Of a stretch of DNA of 64,000 nt, positions 39,944 through 50,857 are shown piece after piece. Each line of letters opens with the position of its first letter. Position 1 is the stretch's first letter. The notes under the pieces are model-generated. The model was not told where the DNA came from and did no database searches. It was given only the letters and a program-made list of their open reading frames with translations. Origin of the DNA: Eutypella sp. D-1 (lineage: Eukaryota > Ascomycota > Sordariomycetes > Xylariales > Diatrypaceae). The position numbers and the translations under genes are program-made. Location: positions 124,001 to 188,000 of the forward strand of contig JAJTTP010000011.1 in the NCBI GenBank assembly GCA_023313575.1, given 5' to 3'.

Positions 39944-42880
39944 GGAGGGGGGATGACGACGGTGATGACGATGATGATGATAAGTTCGTAAGCGGAACGG
40001 GGTTTGGGATAGTGCTTACGGAATGATGTGGCGGGGTGATGCCGACCAGTCCCCCCCAGATCCTGTGGTGAGGGTGTAGGGGCAGAGGGTTACAGACGCA
40101 TCCAGTGATAGGCTTCATTGTAGGCTAAGCGATAATGATCAATCCAATTTGACCTCACCTTAAATTTATATATCTACGTGGTCCTAATTTTAACGAGGTA
40201 ATGAAGAAGTTATGATTTTCCTTATCATCTGTCTGGTATACCTAGTAGGGCCATCCGAAGTCTTCGTTTCCCCTCGGTCCTCCTCCGGGAGGGACCACCG
40301 GGTGAGTTGGTTGAGAGTTTTTCTTTGAACATTATGCAAACCTTCAGGATTCACAGGTTCAAGTCACGAGCAAGGGTGATGCCACGGTCATCGCTACGAG
40401 TTTTCCGGGGTGAGACTGAAGACTATAAACCCCGCCCCCTTCTCCCCTCTCTGTCCCCCCTTCCTCTCTCTTCTCGATTTTGCCTTTCTTCCACGGCGAC
40501 GATCGACGTACGATCAACCCTTCTTCCCTTACGTGGATAGGTAGTTAAGGTCGGTCGCTGGGTTCGGACCCGTGATATTACGCCTATTCGATATAAATTC
40601 TAGAATGCCTCGAGTATACCAATCTTATGTGGATATCCATCCCTGCGATAGAAGCAGAGACGATGCTATTTGATTGGCAAGGATTTTTGTCCTGCAGTAT
40701 GCACCTGAGGCCTTCTAAATTTTCTATCGGATAGCTCTAGAAGCACAAGCTCGGGTATGGATGGAGTCGGGATGCCCGGAGCTAGAATGGAACCCGGGAG
40801 TTCGGAGGACTTCTGGAAGGTTTTTTCTTTTTCTTTCTTCCTCTTTTAGAAATAGCTGATGTGACTAATGTGATTTTGGCCCTTCTGTCTCTCTTATTTC
40901 CTTTTTCCTTCTAAGAAACACCTCCTTTACACTGAAGGGTAATAATAACACTATCAAAATTACGGAGTATATGTTCCTGACCTCCTACTACCAGTCCCCA
41001 TCATTGTTAGACAAGCGACGTTGCCAAGCCCAGCCCCAGATAGCTTTCCCCATCGTTCCCAGCTAATCAGAAAGTTCTCCCGCAGAAGCCCCCCGGTAGT
41101 CTGGAGCATCCTTGGCGGCCAAGCAGGGGTGGCAAGATGGATTTTCTCGTGTGCAAGGCAACGAAAGAGAGGAAGGAGAAGCAATAGTATCTATCCGTAA
41201 CTACCTAGGTATGTCCTAGGTATGTGATGCCGAGACGGACAGAACAGGCAGGCCGGTGTCCGGCGGGGGGCGGGATAAGGAACCCGCACATTCATTATTT
41301 TCTCTCTTCATTTGCGTGTCCACTCTCACATGTCACATGTCAGTCAGGCAACAGGTGAAAGGACGGAAAAAAAAAAAGGTTCTGAGGGTCGGTCATGCAT
41401 GGATCGGAAATTTCCTCTCGGGCCTTCCTGTTCAGCCCCGTCTGCCCGGAATATCGCCTGTCCCAATTGCCATCGGATAGAGGATAGTGTGTGTGTGTGT
41501 GTTATATTTTAGTTACGATTTACGAAGTGTGACCGGGAACGACGAACATGAGATTTCTGAGCCACTCAATTGCATTCGTGAATGTGACTTCAGGACATTT
41601 CGGGTTAAGTTAAAGTTACAATTGCATAATCTGAAAACCTTGAAGAGATACATGTATACATCTGGTTTTATGCCTGAGTACATAGGTACAACATAACCTT
41701 ATACTCGAGCACATGCTTCTATCCATATCCCGTGTTCTTCCATTGTCACATAATAAACTTCAAAGCTTTCCTCATTTCCTCCTTATGCGAACCTTAGGTT
41801 TACACTTTGACACTTACCTACCTCCCTCTCAACTTACTTGCTTAGCTACGGATAGAACATTCTTTTATTCCTCATTCCTCCAATTCCAAACCCCCCTCAC
41901 AGATCTGATGTCTGTGGCTGTTCGACCAACATAGAAGCCGTCAAAGCTATCATCAAGCTGTCGCGCGCTATGCCAATTAATATACATCCTCTTATCCCCT
42001 AGAATTGTGCTACCCAGCAGCTATTTACCCAGCTCTTAATTCAATAATGTTATTATTATAATGACCTAATCATCGAGAACATCCTATCTCTTTCCTGTCG
42101 CCTCCCCTTACTACATACATACTTATGTACTTTTAGCTACACCTGACACCTGGGCAGCCAGCCTCCCGGTCACGTTCCAGTTCAATTCGCTTCCCATAAC
42201 ATAACCCCGCGTCTTCCTGTTAAAAAAATAAGGTGAGCATACAGCTGGAGTGTAATGAAAACACAGAAATAGACTGGCAGACAGAAAGACAGATAGACAG
42301 CCGACTAACATGGAAGCAGGGAGAAACAGCAACAACAAAAATAACAAGAACAACAAGAGGATCGAAGGGGCCAAGCAAGCCTTTTTCGTCATACCTTGAT
42401 AATCATACACCAAAACCACTTACCTAGCTCTACCTACTGTACAGCTCCAGAGCTCTAGGTGGACACTACCAATCGAGGTACATTAGTAGCGTACAATAGT
42501 ACGATAGTAGTATATCCATGCATCCGACCTACCGACCGACCTACTAACTTTTCCCCTCTGCCGCTTAATTATCTTCTTCTTTCATACTCCTCCATCCATA
42601 CCTACCTAGGTGTCCAGGTGATAGATATATTTATCTATTGGCATTGCGTGGGTGGAAGAAGCGAGCTCGTCCCTGACATCTTGACACATGAGTCATCGAC
42701 TTTTCTAATAATCATCAATATCAATCGCCTCTGAGCCTGAGCTTCCGTTGCGCATTTTCCGCCCTGACATAACTGGTATAACCGACCTTCGAATATCCAA
42801 CATCTAACATTCAACATCCAACGTCCAATATCCCGTGCGCCTGTATACGGCCCTAGTCATTATTCGCCCGTTTGCCCATC
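39944..42880. other. Intergenic
   Basis: No protein gene is supported. The first 200 bases are the 3' flank of the RING gene. Around 40275-40370 there is a hairpin followed by tRNA-like A-box and B-box words, reported as a separate feature. One exact TACCTAGGTA lies at 41202-41211, a GT dinucleotide repeat at 41487-41502, and a related CTACCTAGGTG at 42602-42612. The last 200 bases are the leader of the acyltransferase gene. Confidence 0.5.
40275..40370 (+). other. Degenerate tRNA-like (Pol III box) sequence
   Basis: A GGTGAGTTGGTTGAGAG word at about 40300-40316 resembles a tRNA D-arm/A-box, and GGTTCAAGTC about 40 nt later resembles a B-box/T-loop. The arms do not fold into a full cloverleaf by eye (the T-stem does not pair), so this is at most a tRNA relic or SINE-like piece. 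A hairpin of CGGTCCTCC against GGAGGGACC precedes it. Confidence 0.25.
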
Positions 42881-45307
42881 ATGGCCGAGGATCACAAATC
42901 CGATGGCCAGGTTGCGCCGCCGGGCCACTCGCAATCGCGAAAGGCCGCCAAGGAGCTATATCCTCTGTCCAATTGGAAATATGATGTCTTTCTCGGTACC
43001 TTCTCCGTCCTCGTCGATCTGTTCTTTCGCGAGGTTCACCCTCGCGGCGCTTGGCGCGTCCCTAGAACCGGTCCCGTTCTCTTCATCGCCGCACCTCATG
43101 CGAATCAGGTACGCCTCAATTTCCGCTTACACGGTTTCCTAAGTTTCGTTCAAGGTGCTTGATTAGCTAACTAAGCCAACCCTCCACAGTTTGTCGATGC
43201 CTTGGTCCTACAGAGAACCCTGAAAAATGAAGCGAAAAGACGTGTCGGTTTCTTGGTCGCCAAAAAGTCCATTCATGGTTTCGTAGGCTATGCCTCCCGT
43301 CAGACCGGTTCCGTCCCGGTCGGCCGCCCTCAGGACATAGCGAAGCCCGCCAAAGGAACCATCTACCTTCCCGATCCTCACAATGATCCTACCCTCATTC
43401 AGGGTGTGGGAACCGATTTCGAGAACGAAGCCGAGGTTGGAGGCATGTTCTTCCTGCCCTCTGTTAAGGGCCAGACGGGCACCTCACTTGAAATTGCCAA
43501 GATCCTCGGCCCTGATCAAGTGCGGATCAAGCGCCCTGTGAAGGGGAAGGTTCCCGTCCAGCAGCTCACCGGACGTGACGATGTCGACCAGGACGGCAAA
43601 TTCACTAGCGACGCTAGTGGCCCGCAAGACGGATACCAAGGTATCAAGTACAAGGCTGCGCCCAAAGTCGATCAGACTCAGGTATACGAGGCGGTGTTCG
43701 ACCGTCTGCAATCCGGCGGCTGTATCGGTATTTTCCCCGAGGGCGGGAGTCACGATCGAACCGAGCTACTCCCCTTGAAAGCTGGTGTTGCCATCATGTC
43801 TCTTGGTACCCTGGCCGAGGACCCAGATTGTGGCCTCAAGATCGTCCCTGTTGGGATGAATTACTTCCACCCTCACAAATTCCGTTCTCGGGCCGTTATT
43901 GAGTTTGGCGCGCCCTTTGAGATTCCGAGGGACCTCGTCGAAAAGTACAAGTCCGACCAGAGAAGGGACGCTATCGGTCAGACCCTTGACATGTGCTACC
44001 AAGCCTTAAGCGCTGTCACCGTCTCGTCGCCGGACTACGATACCCTCATGTGTATCCAGGCCGCCAGACGACTCTATGTGACCGGAAGGAAAGTTCCACT
44101 ACCCCGTGTAGTGGAATTGAACCGTCGACTAGCCATCGGATTTTCCAAGTTCAAAGATGATCCCCGGATAATCGATTTAATGAAGCGGGTTAGGGACTAC
44201 GACAAGGAGCTGCGCTACCTCAATATCAGGGACCACCAACTTGCCTACGCCACCATGACCTGGCCCAAGGTTGTCTTGACTCTCTTGTATCGCGTCGCGA
44301 AGCTTCTAGTGCTCTCCATCGGCGTGGTGCCCGGCACCGTGTTGTTCGCCCCCATTTTCATCGCTACCAAGTCCATCAGCAGGAAGAAGGCCAAGGAGGC
44401 ACTCGCCGGCTCCACCGTGAAGATCCAAGGCCGCGACGTCATCGCGACCTGGAAAATCCTAGTGGCGATGGCCCTCGCACCGGTTCTCTACAACTTCTAC
44501 TCGATCTCTCTGGCATTCAAGGTGTATCAGGACCACCTTTGGGGTCACGTGCCCGAGTGGGTGCCATTCTGGCTCGTTTTCCTGGCTGGCTGGGTCGTGT
44601 TCCCTCTCATCACCTTTGCCGGATTCCGTTTCGGAGAGGTGGCCATGGATATATTCAAATCGCTGCGGCCGCTTTTCCTATGCATTCTCCCCACGTCGAG
44701 CTACAGCGTCCAAAAACTTCGTGAGCGAAGGGCGGAGCTCTCCGAGTATGTGGTCAAGACGATTAACGACCTGGGGCCGGAGATGTACGATGACTTCGAG
44801 CACACGAGGCTCATCACGGACCCATTCCGGGACGGATTTATCAGCTCAACGGACGAGAGCGGCATCGGCGTCAAGAGCGAGGGTGCCGAGGAGCAGCTGC
44901 CATCGCGGGACAGGCTGGCGAGGCGGGGTACGAACCAGTCGAGCCAGGCAATTCCGCGCACGGAGTCGTTCAGCAACATCGGAGCGGTGGGGATGTTCTC
45001 GACGCGGCCGCCTTCACGAGCGCGCTCGCGCAGCGGAAGCAGCGGCGGGGGCGGGGCGTTCGGAGCGGCCGCGTTCCCGATCTCAGGTTTCACGTCGCTC
45101 AACTCCAAGGAGGGCTTCAACGAGGCCAGCAGCAAGATCAGACAGGCGATGGCGGAGCGGGGACAACTCCGGAGACGCAGGAGCGGCGGTGGCGGATTCG
45201 GTCTATCTTCGGACGGCGAGGGCGAGGGAGAGGGCGAGGGCGAAGGCGACGGAAGTATCGTTGGGGAGAGCGAGGACGGGTGGGAGGAAGCGAAGAAGGT
45301 CGCGTGA
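42881..45307 (+). CDS. Glycerol-3-phosphate O-acyltransferase (Gpt2/Sct1 type)
   Basis: Two exons, 42881-43108 and 43190-45307 (81-nt intron, phase 0), give 781 residues, as is usual for the fungal family. The enzyme acylates glycerol-3-phosphate (and in yeast dihydroxyacetone phosphate) at the ER membrane, the first step of phospholipid and triacylglycerol synthesis. The acyltransferase motif I is APHANQFVD (H73, D79), and the join across the intron falls inside it. The second motif IFPEGGSHDRTELLPLKAGV lies at about 257-276, followed by KIVPVGMNYFHPHKFRSR. Between them sits the family's long insert. Hydrophobic segments follow (about 425-460, 490-515, 530-590), and the cytosolic C-terminal tail is Ser-rich and acidic with a GEGEGEGEGEG run. 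Yeast has two paralogues, Gpt2 and Sct1; which one this corresponds to cannot be told from the window. Confidence 0.92.
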
Positions 45308-47074
45308 GGGACAGAGGTGTTTGCTCAACCATTGTGCTCTCTCAACCGCCTTCCCCCTCCCATTTCTACACCATTTCGCTTCTTGGATGTACGTTTTTAA
45401 AATATCGTGCCCATGCCTGCGCTGGTCTAGTTGTTATATAGTGTCTTGTCCTTGGACTCGTAGCTGGGCTGGGCTGCGTGAAGGGACAGGGGGAGGACGG
45501 AGCAGGGATTGAATAGTTGTGGAGCTGGATAGGTCAGGAAAGAAAAAGAAGAGAAAGAAGACGTTGGAAATATCCTATATACCCCCCCCCAAAGACAGAC
45601 AGACATAGACGAATAATTTCCTATGTTTCGCGATAGTTGCTTAAATTTTCATCAGTATAGATCAATCAGGTAGTGGCCATATATTCGGCGGTCTAAATCG
45701 ATTCCAACGCTTGTATTATATCATCGTAGGTAATCAACCCCTTTTTAAAATTGGGTCTTTGTCAGATACAACTTCGGGGGGACGGACAGACAGGACCCGT
45801 GGACCAGACAGGTCGTATCATGCATGGCTGTCGTGTCTTGAGTACTTATATGAGTTTAACTTTCAAGCTTATATCCATTATATCGAATCTCATTTCCTTC
45901 CAAACTCCCCGTCGTTTTTGGTTTGTCCATATATGAAATGCGAAGCGACTAACCAGGTATGTAGGCGGGTAGGTATTTATCACCCATTGTTACACACTAA
46001 TAAGACCTCGGGACGTTGACTACCAGGGAGGCAGCGAGAGGCTTGGGTTGTCAGCTGGATTATGGGAAATTAAGCATGTTACATAACCTTGGAAGTAATT
46101 AGAGGAGAGGAGAGGAGAGGCCGGGGTGGACGCGGCTCGCTAACCTTCACTTCAGTTCAGCTCAGCTCGATTTGGCGGCGACTTTGAGTCACACCGGGGC
46201 GGTAAGTAGTTGTGCAGTACGGTGTGTGTGTGATCTGGTGTGGTTTGGTACGCTCAGCTCAGTTCGGGTCATCCTAAAATAAATATATACCTAGAAACGG
46301 CAGCAGCAACGGCAGCGGAAAAAGCAACCGCAACCGCGCACGCGTCGGGTATAATTAGATGATGTATAAGTGCCCAGGTGGCGGCAGTGCATAGCCGATA
46401 GAGAAGTAGCCATGCGTGAAAACGAGGCTGAGGGCTGAGACTTCCTTAAAGTGTTTCCTATACCGCCCCGGGCACTTCCATCTAGGTACTTACCTTCAAA
46501 AAAAATAGACAACATATACCTGCCCTGCCTACAACTTCGGGGGTATTCTTTTTACAAATACTTACCTTAACCATTACAACCACTGCCCTAGGTACCTACA
46601 GGTGAGGTCATTCCCGACTCTTCAACTCCCCCACCTAGGCATTATATCATATCATATACATCCCTCACTCACTCATTATAACAACCACCCACTACTTGCA
46701 TAATGTACTCATACTGTCGCCTACCTACCTAGGTACATACCTAAGTACTGTATACAGTGCATGACTGCGTAGCCCTTTACTTGTCACACCGACCTGTGAC
46801 TTCCCACTAAGCAGTCGCCCTATTCTTTCCCCCCTTTCTTCTTGTTTCCATCATCCATCATTCTATCTACCTAGGTAACGTAACTATCGTTTGTTCGTCG
46901 CATCGCATCGCCAACATCGTCACATAAACAGACAGACACGAGAAGAAAAGAAAAAAAAGAAAACCCTAAGAAAGAGTATTACTCCCCAAAGAGCGAGGGT
47001 ATCAAAATTTCGTAACGACAAGATTAGGAAGAACAAGACGGACAGAACAGAACAGAACAGAACAAAATACAGAA
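45308..47074. other. Intergenic
   Basis: No gene is supported. An AGAGG repeat lies at 46101-46120. The 46470-46890 stretch is dense in CTAGGTA-type words, with exact TACCTAGGTA copies at 46726-46735 and 46868-46877 and a CCTAGGTACCTA at 46588-46599. The last 150 bases are an A-rich leader with an AGAACA repeat before the next start codon. Confidence 0.5.
46101..46120. repeat. AGAGG pentanucleotide repeat
   Basis: Four perfect tandem AGAGG units. Confidence 0.9.
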
Positions 47075-48352
47075 ATGGCGCCCCCGGATAACGCGCGCGC
47101 CCGCCGTGCTGCCCTCACGGACGTGGCCAAAGAGACCCGCGCCGTGCTCCCGGACATCCTGAGCCAGCTTCCGACGGAGCTACGGGTTTCCGAGTCCGAG
47201 CTGCTGGACTCCGAGGACTTGCCCGAGCTTGAGCCTTCTGTGTGCCCTCGTTTCGAGCTGCCCTCCTCTCTCCTGACTGCTGGCGTCACTAAGTCCTACG
47301 GCACTCCCGTCAAGGTCCTCAACGCTGACTCCCTCGACGCTGCCATCTTGATGGCCAAGTCTCTCGGTCAGCATGCTTCCACCACTACTAGGGAAGGGGC
47401 AGATGGAGAATTGTCACCATTTCCGGAACGCAACCATCGCGTGGCGGTCCTAAGTATGGCCTCGGACCGGCAACCGGGCGGAGGCTGGCTGACGGGCGCC
47501 ATCGCCCAGGAGGAGGCCCTCTGCTACCGCTCCTCCCTGTCCATGTCTCTCCACAGGGCGTACTACCCTCTCCCGCCGCTCTCCGCCATATACACCCGCG
47601 ACGTCGTCGTCATCAGGTCATCCATGGATTCTGGTCACAGGTTACTGGTCTCCCTTGACGGCACAAGCCCCACCAGTAGCTTGAGTTACCCTGCGCGTGC
47701 CCCTACTCCTGCCTCTTCATTCTGTTCTTCCTCCACGGACACGCCGCGAGAAGAGCCATTCACCGTCCCGGCCTCGGACCTGCCCATCCTGAGCGTTATC
47801 AGCGTCGCCGGCATCCGGAAACCAGAGGTGCGCAACGTGTCCTCGACGTCGACGTCGCCGCCGGCCTTCGGATCGTCGTCCGGGACCGTGTCCAGGTCTA
47901 CGTCAAATTCCACCTCGGCGTCGGCGTCAACAGCTTCCACCTCGCCGCCCGAACCCACGATGACGTACCTGCCGGGGCCGTCTACGCACCGATTTTCACG
48001 GGGCCTGCGGAAGAAGAGGTTGTCGGCCGGTCGCGAGCGCACGGCGTTCCGGCACGCCGCCGACCGCGAGCTGACCAAGGCCAAGATGCGACTCGCCCTG
48101 CGCGCCGCCGCTAACGAGGGCCACGAGCTCCTGATCCTCGGTGCCCTGGGCTGCGGCGCCTTAGGCGGCCCCCCCGCCGACGTCGCACAGTGCTGGCTTG
48201 AGCTCCTCGACCGCGACCCCGAGTTCGTCGGCGGCTGGTTCCGCGAGGTCTGGTTTGCCATCCTCGATAAGAAACAGGAGGGCGACTTCGAGATCTTCGA
48301 CCAGACCTTCGGCGGCGGCAAGGTCCTCGGCAGGGTCGACGTCAGGGAATGA
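47075..48352 (+). CDS. Microbial-type poly(ADP-ribose) glycohydrolase-like macrodomain protein
   Basis: A single-exon gene of 425 residues. Residues 120-160 carry RVAVLSMASDRQPGGGWLTG followed by AIAQEEALCYRSSL, i.e. G135-G137, seven residues, then Q145-E146-E147. This is the GGG-X(6-8)-QEE signature of poly(ADP-ribose) glycohydrolases of the bacterial/fungal type, where the second Glu is catalytic. The macrodomain then continues with the typical hydrophobic strand HELLILGALGCGALGGPPAD (about 350-369) and ends with VWFAILDK. Such enzymes strip ADP-ribose chains from proteins, often in the nucleus. A Ser/Thr/Pro-rich insert of about 110 residues (about 200-310) interrupts the fold between YTRDVVVIRS and the C-terminal strands, and contains the conserved-looking SVISVAGIRKPEV. 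No intron is needed. The gene is convergent with the next one. Activity is inferred from the motif only. Confidence 0.87.
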   Translation: MAPPDNARARRAALTDVAKETRAVLPDILSQLPTELRVSESELLDSEDLPELEPSVCPRFELPSSLLTAGVTKSYGTPVKVLNADSLDAAILMAKSLGQHASTTTREGADGELSPFPERNHRVAVLSMASDRQPGGGWLTGAIAQEEALCYRSSLSMSLHRAYYPLPPLSAIYTRDVVVIRSSMDSGHRLLVSLDGTSPTSSLSYPARAPTPASSFCSSSTDTPREEPFTVPASDLPILSVISVAGIRKPEVRNVSSTSTSPPAFGSSSGTVSRSTSNSTSASASTASTSPPEPTMTYLPGPSTHRFSRGLRKKRLSAGRERTAFRHAADRELTKAKMRLALRAAANEGHELLILGALGCGALGGPPADVAQCWLELLDRDPEFVGGWFREVWFAILDKKQEGDFEIFDQTFGGGKVLGRVDVRE

Positions 48353-48964
48353 GACGAGCGTGAGGTGAGGTGTGCTGGTGAAATGCAGTATAAGCATAAA
48401 ATATCATAGCATAGCATGGCCATTTTTCTTTTTTTTTTGTCTTTATCGCTTTGTTTCTTTCCTTCTTTTTTTCGGCAGACAACATTGCCTATGAAAAGCT
48501 GATTGCACAGTACAGCGGCTCCTTCGTTGGGAAGCCTGAGAAAAGACAGATGGCCGGTTCTTTTGCTTTTTGGGGGGCATCTCGTATTCTGCACTCGACA
48601 TATTGATGCATGGGACGGGCGGGACGAGTGGACGGACGGACGCATGATACCCGAAATGCAGTGGAATGGAAATACTGGCCTTCATGAGCAGTTTTGTTAG
48701 TTGCGGATAGTTCGCGAATTATACCAGCAAGCACAAGTGTAACTCTCCATTTCCTTTTCAAACCATTATGGTATGCTGTCTTTCCCACGTAGGAGAGCCG
48801 TGGGTTGCATAGAATGGTGACTTTATGTCTCGGTGCTCGTGCATCTCGAGTTAATAATGGTAGGTTTGTAGTTGATGTTTGTAGTATATATTTCTTCTCA
48901 GAATGGCATCAACAATTATTACACTATTACACTGCACATCTGTCTTTTACATCATGTGGAGAAA
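48353..48964. other. Convergent spacer
   Basis: This 0.6 kb spacer lies between convergent genes and should hold both 3' UTRs. A T-rich stretch (about 48424-48475) lies just past the PARG-like stop. No other feature was seen. Confidence 0.5.
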
Positions 48965-50857
48965 TTAGATCAAGGCGAACCCGGCCCAGAAAGCGGCAGT
49001 GAGTCCAAGCCATACAGGGACGGACGCTGCGCTCACAGCCGCGGAATCACCCACCTGCTCTAGCTCGTCATCACTCCCTTCCCCCTCGCCGGCGCACGCG
49101 GCCGCGTCGTCGGAGGCCTGTAGGAGGACGCCTTGGGCTCTCTCGAGCCGGACCTCGACGACGCCGCCCTCACCAACCTCGACAGTCTCCTCCTCGCCAT
49201 CATCGCCATCACCGCTATTCTTCTCCCCAGTCTCCGGGTCAAAGGTGACGCCCGAGACGGAGACGCCGCTCTTGGCATTGGTGCCTGGCCCCTGGAGGCG
49301 CACGACCGTCACGGACGACCCCGCACACCACGGCGTGGCGACCCGTAGCGCCGTTGACGGCCGCGGGCCCGCGCTCTGGTATGCCGGGTCGTCGTTGTCC
49401 GTTACGCGCAGCGTGCTCGGGTTCCCCAGCCCTTCCGTCCCGTTCCACACCCCCATGTCCAGGAACACGAGCTTCCGCAGTGCCTTCGCGCCCTCGTCCT
49501 CGCTGCCCGTCTCCTTGCGCCCCGCGTACACGGCGTAGCCGCTCAGGGAGCTCGAGTTGGCGGCGGGCAGGGCGGCGACGCTAAACTCGGTATCATCACT
49601 GTCGTCGTCGCCGTCGCTGGGAGCCACGACTTTGGCGACGAAGTAGTGCGCGTACCAGGGGGCGCGGATGCCGGCTTCGAGGGACTCGTTCTTGTATTCG
49701 TAGGGGGCGGGGGTGAAGGCGCTGTACTCGCTCTGGGCGCCGAGGTGGAAGTAGGTCTTCTCGACGCCGATGGCGGCGTCGGCGAGCACGTAGTCGACGG
49801 CCCACAGGGCGGCGCCGAAGGTGTCGCTGATGCCGCTACGACCGCCGCAGCTCACGGAGTTGGTCTCGCCCATGACGAGGGGCGCGCCAGCCCGGCTCGC
49901 CGCCGCCGCCTCTAAAGCGTACTGCGACACGTTGAGCCACAGCGTCGTGTGGTTGGACAGCAGATCCAGTCGCATCCGCTGCCACCGCTCCGCGTCACAT
50001 GTCGACTGCGGGTACAGGTGCGTGGCGTAGGAGCCGATGATGCGGCGGTCCTCCTCGCGGGCCGCGAGCCCGCCCCGCCCGTCGTCCGTCAGGTTGCGGA
50101 TGCTAAAGTCGTCGATCTCATCGTGCTGGTCCGGCACCCACGGCGGGTCCGCGAACACCGCCGCCTGGAACTTGGGTGCCGCGTCCCCGGCCGCCCGGTA
50201 CCACTCCGACCCCACGATGCGGCCCGTTAGGTTCCGGAACTGCTCCGTGTAGGTGGCGACGCCCCACGAGGCGTCGCGCCACCCCTTGTTGATGAAGTGG
50301 TCGATCTCGTTGCCAAGCTCGAACATGGAGAGGTCGTCGCCGAGGGCGCGCCACGCGGCCTCCGCCTGCGCGGCGGCATTGTCCCACGCGGACGCGTTTG
50401 CCATCAGGTTCAGGGTGTAGATGAGCTCGGTGCCCTCGGGGAAGTAGCCGCGGCCCCAGGTGCGGAACCAGGCGGGGGTGATCTCGAAGCGGTTGGCGTC
50501 GGGGAGCTCGGGCAGCGCCACCGACGACGCGTTGGTCCCGTTGAGCCGTGGAAAGATGTACGTCTGATCCGCCGTATTGCCCCCGACCCGGATTGGCGGC
50601 GGCGTCCCCGTCACGTCCGCGATCGCCTGCAGCAGCCGTGCCGCCTTGCGCGTCCCCACAAAAGCGTCCACCCAGATCGGCTCGATCGAGTACCCGTATA
50701 CGTCCGGCAGCAGCCGCCGCGGTGCGAGGTCCGCGGGGATGTTGATGTCGATCACGTTGTTATTGCTGGTGCTATTGTTGTAGGTACCGTTGTTCTGGGC
50801 TAGGACCGCCTGCCCCGCGGCCGCGAGGGCCAGGAGGCCGGTCGTCAAAATGGTCAT
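48965..50857 (-). CDS. Glycoside hydrolase family 79 protein, secreted, probably GPI-anchored
   Basis: A single-exon gene of 630 residues. The N-terminus has a signal peptide (MTILTTGLLALAAAGQAVLA, cut near Q21). The TIM-barrel part shows GH79 (beta-glucuronidase/heparanase-like) features: PIRVGGNTADQ near 98, acid/base E184 in MFELGNEID, and the likely nucleophile E331 in PLVMGETNSVSCGG. A beta-sandwich domain follows (about 400-560). The chain ends with an acidic, Ser-rich linker and a hydrophobic tail (WLGLTAAFWAGFALI), which fits a GPI-anchor signal. There are many N-glycosylation sequons in the first 120 residues. It probably cleaves glucuronosyl or related residues on plant or fungal wall glycans outside the cell; the substrate cannot be told. 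The coding sequence is strongly GC-rich at third positions. Convergent with the PARG-like gene. Confidence 0.88.
   Translation of the reverse strand: MTILTTGLLALAAAGQAVLAQNNGTYNNSTSNNNVIDINIPADLAPRRLLPDVYGYSIEPIWVDAFVGTRKAARLLQAIADVTGTPPPIRVGGNTADQTYIFPRLNGTNASSVALPELPDANRFEITPAWFRTWGRGYFPEGTELIYTLNLMANASAWDNAAAQAEAAWRALGDDLSMFELGNEIDHFINKGWRDASWGVATYTEQFRNLTGRIVGSEWYRAAGDAAPKFQAAVFADPPWVPDQHDEIDDFSIRNLTDDGRGGLAAREEDRRIIGSYATHLYPQSTCDAERWQRMRLDLLSNHTTLWLNVSQYALEAAAASRAGAPLVMGETNSVSCGGRSGISDTFGAALWAVDYVLADAAIGVEKTYFHLGAQSEYSAFTPAPYEYKNESLEAGIRAPWYAHYFVAKVVAPSDGDDDSDDTEFSVAALPAANSSSLSGYAVYAGRKETGSEDEGAKALRKLVFLDMGVWNGTEGLGNPSTLRVTDNDDPAYQSAGPRPSTALRVATPWCAGSSVTVVRLQGPGTNAKSGVSVSGVTFDPETGEKNSGDGDDGEEETVEVGEGGVVEVRLERAQGVLLQASDDAAACAGEGEGSDDELEQVGDSAAVSAASVPVWLGLTAAFWAGFALI

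Noticed and set aside
47686..48645. 319-codon open frame antisense to the PARG-like gene
   Set aside because: Shadow frame; low-complexity Ser/Arg product without a domain.
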